NCBI GenBank assembly: GCA_010093485.1 | Contig: MU001501.1 | Coordinates: 1,753,052 to 1,817,051, forward strand | Direction of reading: 5' to 3' | Length of the DNA stretch: 64,000 nucleotides | Source: Karstenula rhodostoma CBS 690.94 | Taxonomy: Eukaryota > Ascomycota > Dothideomycetes > Pleosporales > Didymosphaeriaceae | Part shown: in pieces, positions 42,760 to 53,137 of the stretch | Position numbering within the stretch: the first letter of the stretch is position 1 | How the letters are laid out: each line of letters opens with the position of its first letter | The notes under the pieces: generated by a model | What the model was told of the DNA's origin: nothing | What the model saw: the letters and a program-made list of their open reading frames with translations, nothing else | Databases searched by the model: none | Position numbers and translations under genes: made by a program

Positions 42760-43263
42760 GCTGGAAGCTGCTGTGCCTCGGGGTCAGCTGGGCGAAGGGT
42801 AGGGTGGCGTTGGTTCAGTGAGCGTGCTTTTCCTGAGCGGTGGTTTTTGACAACGGAGCAAATGGCCATTCGGTTGCAGGGGAGGCTGCTGCCCTTCGTT
42901 ATAAGCCGGGCTTGGGCGCGGCTCCACGCTTCCACCGTCTCGGTGTTCCCCCCGTGCGAGGGCTCGTGGCGGCTCGTGCGAAGTCTACGAGCAGGAGTCA
43001 TCATCAAACAGGTGTCTTGTGCCAGAAAACTCTCGCAAACCTGCGGTGCAAGCCTGGGAACGGTCCGAGCGATGAGACGTGCCCCCGAAGTGATGCATCA
43101 GACTGAGCATCGGGAGAGGACACAGGGGCAGCCGTGTCCTCTCTGCTCACCGTGCCACGTGACCTTGGGGTGCGTCAACTCGGGGATGGAGGCGCGGCCA
43201 ATCGCTGGCTCGGCTGGCTGACAAGGCAACACTGTGAACGTCGACCGCAGCCGCCCCGACGAC
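42760..43263. other. Divergent promoter region
   Basis: Separates the 374-aa minus-strand gene and the 286-aa plus-strand gene. No gene is seen. Confidence 0.55.
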
Positions 43264-44124
43264 ATGGAGGCAACAAAAGCGCCCAGAACGTCCGGCGCGC
43301 CTCGTCGACGAAACGCTGCCGCAACCCCACAAGCGACCAACTCGCGACCGCCGCGGATGAAGGGGATACTCTTGGAGATGGCCGTCTTGGCCCTCTGGGT
43401 CTACTTCATCGTTTGCACCCGGCCGCAGAGGATCGCGGACGTTTCCACCCCAAAGCTCGACGAGTCCGAAGTTGCGATGCCTGCCCGCCAAATGGACATC
43501 GTCGCGGCAGCACTCGAACCGATCATCGACTACCAAGGCACGGCCAGCGAACGCGTCTCCCAGACATACCAGGCCGCTCTGTCGCTGATCCAAATCCGGA
43601 GCCAGGCGCAGCACATCATCGACACGCGTGTCCTTCCGTCCATGTACCAGTTGCGAGCGGAGCCCGGCAATTGCGAACTGATCGACGCGGTCGACGCCTC
43701 GTTGACCGAAACGAGGGACCTGGCCGAGGGGCTACTCTCCGCTTCACAGGAAGTCATCGCAAAGGTCCGAGTGGCAGAGCGAGCTCTCAACCGAGCCCTC
43801 CGCGATGCGGCCGCCACGGTTTCCGCCGCCCACGACACCAAGAACATCTTCCAGAAGAGGATTGAGAACGGCACGGCACCCGCGGCGGCCCGCCTTCACG
43901 CGAGAACGTTGCAGGAGCACGGTAAGACGCTACACAGGTTCAAACGAGAGATGGGCACGATCTGTGCCGACTGGAAAGAACTCGGAACACTGTTGAACGG
44001 ATACCTCAGAGTGGTTGGCATCTGGAAAGGGGAATCTCCAGAGGAATGCCGTGCGACAGGCGTCGGGATCCTCTTGCGCAAGCTGCGTGTCACGACTTGG
44101 GCAGTCCTCATGCCGTGGGTGTAG
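43264..44124 (+). CDS. Single-pass membrane protein, TM-coil family
   Basis: 286 aa from the ATG at 43264 (MEATKAPRTS). The N-terminus is basic (GAPRRRN, RPPRMKG), then one membrane segment (ILLEMAVLALWVYFIVC, about 35-51). The remaining 230 residues are helical with VLPSMYQLRAEPGNCELID, a long heptad region, ICADWKELGTLL, and a late Cys in SPEECRATG. This is the same sequence of landmarks as in the 294-aa and 399-aa proteins. Divergent from the 374-aa gene. Confidence 0.7.
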   Translation: MEATKAPRTSGAPRRRNAAATPQATNSRPPRMKGILLEMAVLALWVYFIVCTRPQRIADVSTPKLDESEVAMPARQMDIVAAALEPIIDYQGTASERVSQTYQAALSLIQIRSQAQHIIDTRVLPSMYQLRAEPGNCELIDAVDASLTETRDLAEGLLSASQEVIAKVRVAERALNRALRDAAATVSAAHDTKNIFQKRIENGTAPAAARLHARTLQEHGKTLHRFKREMGTICADWKELGTLLNGYLRVVGIWKGESPEECRATGVGILLRKLRVTTWAVLMPWV

Positions 44125-44731
44125 ATGAAGAATCGTCTATCGAATTCAGAACCCCCCCTCCCTCCCCCGCGCATTCCTTTGCAGCCTCTCCTGCGCTAGA
44201 CGTTGCACCAACCACTTTCCAGAGAAGACCGTTCATGGGGAGAACATGCGTGTGGGCAGGGTGGGCAGGGTGGGCAGGGTGATTTACGGATGCAGGATCG
44301 GTTCAGGGCTGGCTGGGTCGCTCGGAGAATCAGGACGAGGGTTGGCACAGTGCGCCGCCTCGAAGTAGCTCTGCAGCCCTTCGCGACACGAATTTGACTC
44401 TTTGCACTTTTATGAATGTTGACGAGGACGGAAAGACGTTGCGTAAGCCTTGGAGTTGCGGTTCATCGCGCTTTCAAAATCATCCGAAGCGACGTCCCCC
44501 TCCAGTGAGCACAGGGTACGGCGTGAGTAAGGGAGGTCGGCATAAGCGCCTGGGGAGAACAAGCACATCACAGGGAGACGCGTGGATCAAGCTAAGTGCA
44601 CGATTCTTTGGTGTCTGCCATGCTACCTCGGTTCAGATTCCGTTCTCCACGCCTGCGCCCATGATTTGCCTTCTCGTTTCATCCTCCCTTTCCGCCTGCG
44701 CCAATGCGCACTTAGAAGGCCGCCGTGGAGC
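44125..44731. other. Convergent intergenic region
   Basis: Includes a triple GGGTGGGCA run near 44256-44280. No gene is seen between the two converging genes. Confidence 0.5.
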
Positions 44732-45188
44732 CTAGCCGATGAGTTTGGTCACGGCGAACCACGCGACATGCATCATGCCGTAGAAGCCAATGGATCCGAC
44801 GACGAGGAAGAACAGGGCAGCGATGAACCACACTCCCTGCACGGCGGTGACGAGAGCGTGCTCACACAGGATTCCGATGAACGTTCCGGTGCGCACGGCT
44901 GCATCGATGGATGCGGTGTGTGCTCGCTGCAGATGTCAGTCGAGCTCAGCATGTTCAAGGCAACCCTTCCACGTACCTGCACCCTGCCGAAGAGGCGTGG
45001 TCCGCCAATTCCACACGACAAGGCCAGCACACTCGCCTTATCAACGTCAGTTTAGCCGGATCAATGGGTGTGTAGGATCGTACAAAGAGCACGGAGTGGT
45101 CGATGAGTAGCTTCATGTCGGGTGGGACCACAGACTTGGCTGCGAGGAGGAGGTGATCCACGGCAAGCGCTGCGGCAAGACCGTCCAT
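44732..45188 (-). CDS. Small membrane protein (119 aa), three exons
   Basis: Exons 45188-45084, 45036-44977 and 44926-44732, all phase 0, with introns of 47 and 50 bp. The reading frame changes at both introns and stays open only if they are spliced. Starts MDGLAAALAVDHLLLAAK. The C-terminal exon holds one or two membrane segments (GVWFIAALFFLVVGSIGFYG...). The frame is open upstream of the chosen ATG, with another possible exon beyond an acceptor at about 45209, so the 5' end is uncertain. The 319-bp gap to its right shows nothing else. Similar in style to the 199-, 165- and 149-aa proteins. Confidence 0.5.
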
Positions 45189-45507
45189 GTCGTTTGACGA
45201 GTCCGGGAGGCAGGCAGTGGACTGGGCAGGGAAGATTGGAGAGAGGATGTAGACTGGGGGAGGGACGTATGTAATCGATTGTATGATTGCGTCGTTCACG
45301 ACCAGCTACCATGCCCGGGGTACGTCGACGTCTAAATACAGTCCAAGGGGGGCACGTGCCAGCCGACGCGGTGCGACGACCGCGTCCCCTCGTATCAAGG
45401 TGCCTGCGAAGACCCACCCGTGACCTTGCGCCCAGTGGGCTCCTGGACGAATCAGCAAAGGCCCCCGTTCGTTGCGAGCGGTGCTTACCGTCCAGCCAAG
45501 TTCGACC

Positions 45508-46151
45508 CTAGCCGACGAGGCCAACGAAGGCTTGCAGAATCCAGGCGGCGAAACCTTTGACGAAGGCGAGCGTCAGGAGCACCGGGAAGACGACCTTTGT
45601 GCACCCGACGGCGGCCACGATCCACGGCCAAGCGAAGTCCGGACAGGTGCGAGGCGCCGCATAAATCACCAAATCCAAGACGGTCTTGCCGGCATGAAGG
45701 TATGCCGCACCGGTGTGGAGTGACAGACGGGCAGCTTCCGTGCTTGCTACCAGGAACCGGGCGGTAAGCTCGGATGCTGGGCCGGACAGCTTCTCAGCAG
45801 CCAAGGCCGTGCTCTGGCCCTGTACGTGGTCAGCAATGTCCATAACGATGTTGTAGGTCTGACCTGAGCCCATCCAAGGCCCTCATCCATGGCGGTGTAG
45901 AGTGCGGTGAGCAGGGGAGTCGCGGAGCGGGCCACTTGCTGCGCCGCTGCGGCAAGGTTCGCCATGCCGTCCACTGCTCCCTGGACGGCGTATAGGACCT
46001 GGAACATACACCAGTCCAGTTTGGCGTAACCGATGTGGTAGCTGAGCGCGGTCTGCACGGAGCTAAGCATCCAGGCGACTTCATCGGCGCAGCAATAAAC
46101 CGTGATGGCGGCAATGGTGGTCCAGGACATCAACACAGACAGGACGGCCAT
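45508..46151 (-). CDS. Small membrane protein (199 aa) with hydrophobic ends
   Basis: Two exons, 46151-45864 and 45819-45508 (44-bp intron with a GCTGAC branch-like site). The N-terminal hydrophobic segment is LMSWTTIAAITVYCC. A central amphipathic part of repeated small residues (AVDGMANLAAAAQQVARSATPLL) follows, and a C-terminal membrane segment (WIVAAVGCTKVVFPVLLTLAF). The plan - hydrophobic N-end, amphipathic middle, hydrophobic C-end - recurs in the 165-aa and 149-aa proteins. Confidence 0.62.
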
Positions 46152-47959
46152 CGTGGCGGAGGAGCACGGGCTGATGTGTCTGGTGGAGAGCTCAAAGTAG
46201 AAGAAGGGTGCTCAGCATGCGACGATGCGAGCCGCGCTGGTCCGAGACAGCGATAAATAATAGCTCATCCGCTATCGGACCGCCTTTGCGGCGGACCGCA
46301 TGTTCGATTTCAACTGTCCCGTTAGCAAACAAGGCAATTCACCGGGACACACAAAGTTGACGTGCACCGTCTAGCTGGGCCGGCCTGCAGCCAAGAGGTA
46401 CGCGAGCTGTCACGCTAAGCAGCCCATGCAGGGCCCAGGACCCGGGCGCCCGGGTCAGCATGCGCACGGGCCGGCAGATCCTGGTCAACCTTGACCTTAC
46501 TCAGGAACACGGAAGCCCATGGCCAGATCCTGTAGAGGAAAGATGCACAGGCGGTGTGTGTGTGTGTCCGCGCCGCCGCTCCCTCAAATGACGTGCATGG
46601 ATTCGCGCTCGCAGCTCATCAGAGGCTAAGCCAGGCTCTGATCTAATCATGCCTCGCGAGCAAGTCTCCCTACCCCAGGCTTGGCAGTACTAGAACGCAT
46701 GCTCGTATCGGATAGCCCTCGTAGGCCAGTTCAGATACTACTCGAGCCTCACATGACTTGTATTGTGTCATCGTGGCCCAGGATCTATCGAACAACAGTT
46801 GTTTCTGGATTCTCCCTCTGGGGCCATCCCAAAAAGTGCTCCAGTATCGGGCGGGATATGTATCTCACAAAGTAGTAGTTTTGCTGCCCCTTTTACTTCT
46901 CTGCGCAAGTTACTACATCATCCCAGGGAATGTCCCAACCTATAAATTTTCACCGGTTACTTTACTCCGTGTACTAGCTCGTTACCTTCTAACGCGCTCC
47001 TGTGAGAATCAAGTACCCAATGCCCAGAGTTGCTCGAATGATGCTGTTATAAGCCCTGTACGCAGCTACCCCGTTGGACCTCTCCTGTCTCCTCTCTACA
47101 TACATAACCATGCAAGTACTACTGAATACAATGAACAACTCCCACGATATAGAGGCGTTACCGCAGACATAACAATAGCTACGTAACTTGCGGTACCAGA
47201 CCGCTGTATACAGAACGCGAGAAAACTCATTCCATGTATTCAAGATGGCCGTAGCCTATTTTCTAATAGCCATATACATCATGATACGCTCTAATGGTGG
47301 GAACATGAGAAGGGACGACAGTAGTAAGCATCTTTACCTGGAAAGGTACTCAAGTACCGTCTCAATACGCGTTGTCATCGTTTTCTGGGTCGCGGTCTAT
47401 TGCACAGGATTCGAATTACCGCGAGCAGGAACGTATCGGGATACGCTCTAGACATGGGGGAGTGAGATGGTACCAGGGTATCGTTTCGAAAGTCAACATT
47501 AGTGAGCCCGAGACCGTGATCTATATTGCGGAGCCTAGACGTCGCAAGCGACAGAGAAACAGCCTGTAGTTAAACTGAATCCAAAAGCGCTCGAGCGGAA
47601 CGGTATCGTCATGCGATTATACATGGATTGGAACAGTATCCGAGTACCATTTCAGAAGCCGGGTCTTCGTCCGACAGGCACGGAAGACGGTTGAAGTAGC
47701 ATTCAAGCATCACCATAAAAGCTGGGTCTCTGTCCAACGTGCAATTAGAGGTTGATTGAAACGGTATCCGAGTATCGTCTCGGACGCAGGACGTGGCTTG
47801 TTAACTATGCGATGTTGGAGGACGACTCGATATAGAGGTCTCATCAGTCGCAGTAGAATGCGACAATCGTGCCGTCTGGCATGGCAGAGCGCCAGTTCCC
47901 TGGGTACGGGTCCTCGATGTGGGGAACCGGCGCTCCAGGCGTAAAGCGGGTTGAGTCGA
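46152..47959. other. Gene-poor interval with decayed repeats
   Basis: A more AT-rich stretch from about 46650 to 47850. It holds at least three diverged copies of a word near GGTATCCGAGTACCGTCTCA (about 47345, 47632, 47765), each followed by similar flanks, and many broken frames. It looks like old, possibly RIP-treated repeat DNA inside the accessory block. No gene is supported. Confidence 0.5.
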
Positions 47960-48301
47960 TTAGGTTGGAAGGGAGGTTTGCCCAAAGTGTAACCGCTTGG
48001 CGAGCACAAGCAGGATGGTCGCTGGAAGCGCAATGCGAGGCACCAAGAACCTCAGCCACCTATAGTTGACGATGAAGCTGACCGAGAGACTCGAGTCAAA
48101 GGTGCGCACCAGGTAGAGGACGAACAAGTCTAGGAGAAACCAGATGGCGACGTAGATCCCCAGGCACAAGAGCTCCAGTCCCAGGTGTTTCCAGCTCGCG
48201 TTCATAACGTCTATTCGGAGGTACTTGCTGTTGGCTCTCCGAATCACCACGCGCTCGTATTCGCTCATGCTTGCATCGTTGGATGGCTTTCGGTAATACA
48301 T
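47960..48301 (-). CDS. Small two-pass membrane protein
   Basis: 113 aa from the ATG at 48301. Two membrane segments: LGLELLCLGIYVAIWFLLDLF and FLVPRIALPATILLVLA. Downstream another frame (47850-48000) reads like protein (PHIEDPYPGNWRSAMPDG), so an unrecognised intron may extend the product. Not related to anything I recognise. Confidence 0.5.
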   Translation of the reverse strand: MYYRKPSNDASMSEYERVVIRRANSKYLRIDVMNASWKHLGLELLCLGIYVAIWFLLDLFVLYLVRTFDSSLSVSFIVNYRWLRFLVPRIALPATILLVLAKRLHFGQTSLPT

Positions 48302-48988
48302 GCGGTGGTGGTGTGTCTCGTAACCATCATCAGCCTTGCCATTCGTTAGCTTCGATTAGCTTGTTCAGGAAGCATACGCACCATGTCTCTGCTGAGGTTT
48401 CGTTCTGACTTGCTGGGATGGCAGGCTTCGAGAGACCAACGGTAAAGGCGCAGAGAACAGTCGACGTTGAGCCGCAGTGACGAAAGGTGGAGTGTAGAGC
48501 GCGACCAGCAGTCATCGGGGCTTGCGGTTGCTGAGCATTATGAGCAGCTGGTTTGCACTTGGACTTGGCAAGGCCCACGCGCGCAACCTGCTCTCATGAC
48601 TCGCCTCGTGGAATCGGACCTTCGAAACCACGCGCAGCTTCCGTTCCAGCGTCACTCCGCTGGCATGGGTACCTAGCTGGCGCCCGGAGCAACATATGAA
48701 CGCAAGTGAGAACCACAGTTTGAGACATGTTTTCCATTGTGTCTTCCAGCCGGTCTGAGACGCCCATGACGATCCAGCAAGTACCTAGCATCATAGGACC
48801 ACAGGTCGTGCGATGCGCTCCCTCGACGTGAGACATTACCTCGCTTGCAACGCCCGAAGACTTTCAGTTCGAACATGACTCAAGTGTTTACCAGGTATCA
48901 CGCACAGCACTGAAAATCTCCGGGTATAAGAGTCTCGTAGAGGCCGCTCCAGGAACTCCTTCCAGATTCCGCCAGATTCCACCCAGCC
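48302..48988. other. Intergenic region with uncertain short frames
   Basis: Minus-strand frames at 48330-48578 and 48594-48836 could be exons of a small gene, but I found no convincing splice pair. It otherwise holds the promoter of the 337-aa gene. Confidence 0.4.
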
Positions 48989-50051
48989 ATGGCAACCAAC
49001 ACTCCTCCGACGGGCCCCGTCGGACGAGATACCGCCAGGCCCCAAGACAGCTGGACTGAGCTGGACAGTGCAATCGAAAAGTGGACGGGGCTCCTGAAGA
49101 ACGCCCAGGTACGTGACCACAACGAGGCCATGCCGGCGGAGCGCTGACGTTCGCCAGTTCTACTACCGGATGTTGCACCTGCCGCGGGATGCCCTGGACG
49201 ACGAGCAAAAGCAGAACTTGAGAAACATCATGGTTCACCTGGACGTCGAAACCGATCGGCCGAAGAAGAAGCCCAAGGTTTCCCGAGATGCAAAGCGAAA
49301 GCAACCGCTGCAACGCGACGCTCCCGATGGCCCCCGGAAGAAGCTGGTGAACTGGAGCTCGGTGACGAAGCTGGAACGAATCGTCCTGGCCCCAGTGGTT
49401 GCGGAGCATCTGCAAGACCACGAGACAGATGCGGTGGCGTTCCTCGAGGTGAGCTCGCCGTACGAGGAGAGCACGGGACCAGCCGCACCTCAGGACGCCC
49501 TTTTGACGAGCTTCGAGTACACCACAGGCTTGTCTGACAGTACGCAAAAAAGCCAAATCTGCACCCTCTTCACCTGGCTGTTCTGGTACGACGTCCTGAA
49601 AGCAGCGCGCGCAGATTGCACCGGCAGTCGCGTCACGGAGGCCATGGTTGAGCAGATGCTCCAGAAGCTCACCCCCAACGGAGACCGATCGCAGTGCCAC
49701 GACAAGCTCTTAGCCCCGCAAGCGGTCCTGAACATCTCCCAGTGGGCCACCTTTGGGATGAAGCTGCAGAAGGTCTTCGTCGACGCGTTCGGCATAGGGA
49801 GTCTTTTCTTCCTGCACGACAAACTTACGCCAAACTTTATGAAGAACAAGGTGACTTTGCGCGGCGAAGAGTTTGACGAGGCCATGGCGCACCTCGAGCG
49901 ACTGGATCTTTTCGAGATTGTCGCAGAGCACAAAGATGTAACAACGTTGGGCGAGAACATCCGAGCCTGCCTCAAAGCGCCGTATCCGCACATGCGAGCT
50001 GAAGGGGGAGGGGGAGGATCAGTGTCCGCTGGATCAGGAGGGGCAGCGTAG
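48989..50051 (+). CDS. Uncharacterised nuclear-type protein with Gly/Ser-rich tail
   Basis: Two exons, 48989-49108 and 49158-50051 (49-bp intron), 337 aa. The start MATNTPPTGPVGRD was chosen at the only ATG giving a continuous frame. A basic tract RPKKKPKVSRDAKRK (about 80-95) resembles a nuclear localisation signal. The following 220 residues look globular and helical (MLQKLTPNGDRSQCHDKLL, SLFFLHDKLTPNFM). It ends in a flexible GGGGGSVSAGSGG tail. No membrane segment, unlike most neighbours. No recognised domain; a DNA- or chromatin-associated role is only a guess. Confidence 0.65.
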
Positions 50052-50384
50052 TTCATGGGTTGTGTTTCTTCTAGCGAGAGGCGGCGGAGATTTCTGCGTA
50101 CTGGATGCATTCTATCTGACAAAGCTGTATTCCGAAAACGAGTGACTTTAGATGATGTAGCATTCCCAAACATGCGTTCCCACTTCCAACACGTCTCCGC
50201 CACGCCAAACTGTACGCGTGTGAACCCAACTGTGAAGCTCGTGACCTGGCATGACCCTATCGTGCCGCCTCACCCTTCCCGAAATATTGCCACGAAGGGA
50301 TCGGGATCCCATGTGCGGCGTCTACCGAGTGGGGTTAGCGATTTCAACAAGCCCCAAGGGTGCCCGATCACTCACACGCGTGGA
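50052..50384. other. Convergent intergenic region
   Basis: 3' ends of the 337-aa (+) and 165-aa (-) genes. No gene is seen. Confidence 0.6.
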
Positions 50385-50937
50385 CTACGCCAACACCCTG
50401 ACCGAGCAAAGAACAACGACGACCAGAAGCCAGAAGCGGATCAGCAGCTTCACCCAACGGTATGCCTCGGATAGGGAGATGTAGATGATGGTCGCGAGGA
50501 ATCCATCTGCATAGTGCTCCTTGCCCTTGCACGCCAAGTGGATGATGGTGCGGCTGGTCTTGATCAGAGCGACGGCGCCCTTGGAGAGGTCCGGTAGGGC
50601 AGATAGGATGCGGATGATGGGTTCGATGGCTTCGTGAGCGGCCCAGACGTTCTCGCGCACGAACGGGGGGCTGTTCTCCACCAGTCGGGTGAACGTGTCG
50701 CACGCCTGCCAAAGTTAGCGCTTGCATACCGTGTGCAGCCCGCGCGACCACGACCCTTACCGTCTTTGCAGCTATCCATAGGACTTCGGGCGGGCCGTGG
50801 GACCAAATCTCGTTCACGGCATCTCCGATCGCATGGGGACCCACGCCAACGGCGTCCGTTGCGGCCTCCCATAGGCGTGGTCCGTACAGACTCAAGACGA
50901 CAGCACAGATGAATATGGTCATGGTGGTTCCTGCCAT
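50385..50937 (-). CDS. Small membrane protein (165 aa) with hydrophobic ends
   Basis: Two exons, 50937-50761 and 50705-50385 (55-bp intron). Starts MAGTTMTIFICAVVLSLYG (N-terminal hydrophobic segment or signal). A central amphipathic helix region follows (TFTRLVENSPPFVRENVWAA; LSKGAVALIKTSRTIIHLAC), and a C-terminal membrane segment (LIRFWLLVVVVLCSVRVL). Same plan as the 199-aa and 149-aa proteins. Confidence 0.65.
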
Positions 50938-51441
50938 TTTGGCGTGTGTGTGGACAAGGTTACCGTAAAGACGTGATGTGGACAAGTGGTCAAAGGTTGC
51001 GAAAACGTGATCGAACGAGCGCAACAGAGGCACAGAGGTCGGAAAGCTCTTGCGCGAAGGGGTGGAGATTTGTTCAAGCGGGGAGAAGCAGAGATCCAAA
51101 GGGGCACTCTTCGCGTTGGCCGGCCGTGTGCATATGTGAGAATGGCAAACAGCACGGTCGGCATGGGAGCGCCCGTGCAGCCACCACGCAGGTGACAAAC
51201 GCAAGGCTTTAGGCCATCCCAGATGACCAGGAGTGGAGTCTGTCTGGGATGAAGAGAGACGCGCCGCGCACGACCTGACAAGCGACGCATGCTCGGCGTT
51301 GGCTGTGAAACGGATCCGATTCACCCACGCCTTTGCTTTTTCAGATCCCCCGCAGCCGGGTGGGGAGGACGTCCAGCTCACGCACGCTGTTTCCGGACCG
51401 CACCGAATTCCTCGCGGTTTTTTTTCTTTCTTTCTCTAGCC
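50938..51441. other. Divergent promoter region
   Basis: Lies between the 165-aa (-) and 399-aa (+) genes. A pyrimidine tract (TTTTTTTTCTTTCTTTCTCTAG) ends six bases before the start codon of the 399-aa gene, as is common in fungal promoters. Confidence 0.6.
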
Positions 51442-52641
51442 ATGGCCTCGCGACCGCGGTCGAATTTCCTCACACCGACGGAGAGGGCGAAGTTGGAAGC
51501 CAGGGAGAGATCCGCCCGGAGGAGAAATCGCACGGAAGGCGAGACGCGAAGCCGAGCTCCCACGGGCGATCCAGACCCGCAAGCCCCGACCGCAAGGGAA
51601 GATGAGTCTCGCTTCAGCCTCAAGAAGCTCTCCAGCAGAGGCCTACCTTTTGCTACCCTGTCCGCCAACCGCCCGATTCCCGTCGATGGCACAGCTGCCC
51701 CAAACCGGACATGGTTGGAGCAGATGCGCAGGATCACAGAGCATCCAGTTCGATACTTGGTCGCAACCATCTGCATTGCGATCATCTTTCTGCGATGCTC
51801 ACCGCATAGTCCGTCCCTCCCTGCACGATGGGTCGATGAGAGGCATGAGCTTTACAACATCTCAAGCCTCACCAAAGATATCAACCTCGCGGAGATGGAG
51901 GATGATGTCGCGACGCCAACACGATCCTTCTACTCGAGTCTAGATGCGGCTTCTGGAGTGGAAAAGCACGTTGCAAACTACGTGTACGCACGTCTCCTCC
52001 CCTCCGTCGTGATGGCAAGGGAGGAAACAAATGGGTACAGTTACGGCGAACGCTTCGGAGCATACATGGCTTCACACGTAGACCCCGCGACTGGGCTCGG
52101 TGGCTTTGCATCGCAGGTCGCCCTCTTCTTCGCAGACAGGGCGAAGCATCGCCGTTGCGATCGCTACCGGGCGCTGGTCGAAGCTCACGGCGCAACGTCA
52201 ACGCGAATCAAACAGACGATCGAGCACCTGGACGGCGCTTTGCAACTTGTCGCCACCGGGCAGGCGCGTATCGGCGCTGCCGTGGCGAAGTTGGAGGTAC
52301 AGCGCATCTCGCTGGAGCGCGATGTGAGGAGGGACCTGAGCGCAACCCCATCGCGGCTCACCGCGGCCGATGACATCAAGCATCTCGAAGCGCAGGCCAA
52401 CGTACACCGTAGGCAAAAGGAAGCCATGGCTACCGCTGAAGAGGTCGTCAGGCGGCAGCGGGCCAAGTGGGAAGAGCTCCGGAAGAAGGTGGAGTATTCG
52501 GGCAACAGTGTAAGCGGGTGGTTGCAGGGTGGTTGTGAGCGACTTCCGGGGCATATCGGGTTCAAGGCTTTTGAGCATCAACTGTGCGCGGATCTGGGCA
52601 AAGTTTTCAGCGGACTGTCGAACCAAAAAGCATGTGTTTGA
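51442..52641 (+). CDS. Single-pass membrane protein, largest TM-coil family member
   Basis: 399 aa from the ATG at 51442 (MASRPRSNFLTPTERAKLEA). A long, basic, disordered N-terminus (about 1-95; RERSARRRNR) precedes one membrane segment (PVRYLVATICIAIIFLRC, about 102-119). The rest is helical with YARLLPSVVMAREE, a Cys in KHRRCDRYRALVEAHG, a coiled-coil segment (about 280-350), RAKWEELRKKV and two late Cys. Shares the landmark order of the 294-aa and 286-aa proteins. The frame is open upstream of the ATG without another ATG. Confidence 0.72.
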   Translation: MASRPRSNFLTPTERAKLEARERSARRRNRTEGETRSRAPTGDPDPQAPTAREDESRFSLKKLSSRGLPFATLSANRPIPVDGTAAPNRTWLEQMRRITEHPVRYLVATICIAIIFLRCSPHSPSLPARWVDERHELYNISSLTKDINLAEMEDDVATPTRSFYSSLDAASGVEKHVANYVYARLLPSVVMAREETNGYSYGERFGAYMASHVDPATGLGGFASQVALFFADRAKHRRCDRYRALVEAHGATSTRIKQTIEHLDGALQLVATGQARIGAAVAKLEVQRISLERDVRRDLSATPSRLTAADDIKHLEAQANVHRRQKEAMATAEEVVRRQRAKWEELRKKVEYSGNSVSGWLQGGCERLPGHIGFKAFEHQLCADLGKVFSGLSNQKACV

Positions 52642-53137
52642 CCGATTTGGTTTCGGGAACCGGGATCGGTCTTGCAGTTTGGTGGAGCAACAGGAGTGGA
52701 GGACGATGACCAGAGAGACCGTGACGCAAGTACGTAGAGGCGCTCCGAATGGCACCAGTTCAAAGCCCGAGTTCATCCTACCCGAGGAAAAGATTTGCAT
52801 CAGCCTTCGAGCCACGGTTGAACGTGCTGCCGGGGCAAAGTGCAGCGCATTCGCGCTTCCGATGCTGCATCGGTGACAGAGTTTCTGCTGCCTTCGAGGG
52901 CAACCCGCTTTGGAGCGGCACGCACCGAGCCAAGCCTCGTCTTCTCAACCCTTGACGCCGCAAGGCAAGCATTGTTTGAAGGACAAAGCAGGTGCGGCTC
53001 GGCTTCGCGTGGTCCTTCCCCCAGTTTCCAAGGCAAGCCAAGGCAGAATATAAAAACGAGTCACGGGCGCAGAAGCAGCCCTGTTCACTCTCCGACCGGC
53101 CCACCATTCACTGACAGCTCACACCAACCTTTGGACC
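52642..53137. other. Intergenic region
   Basis: 3' region of the 399-aa gene and promoter of the 285-aa gene. Short frames without support. Confidence 0.55.
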
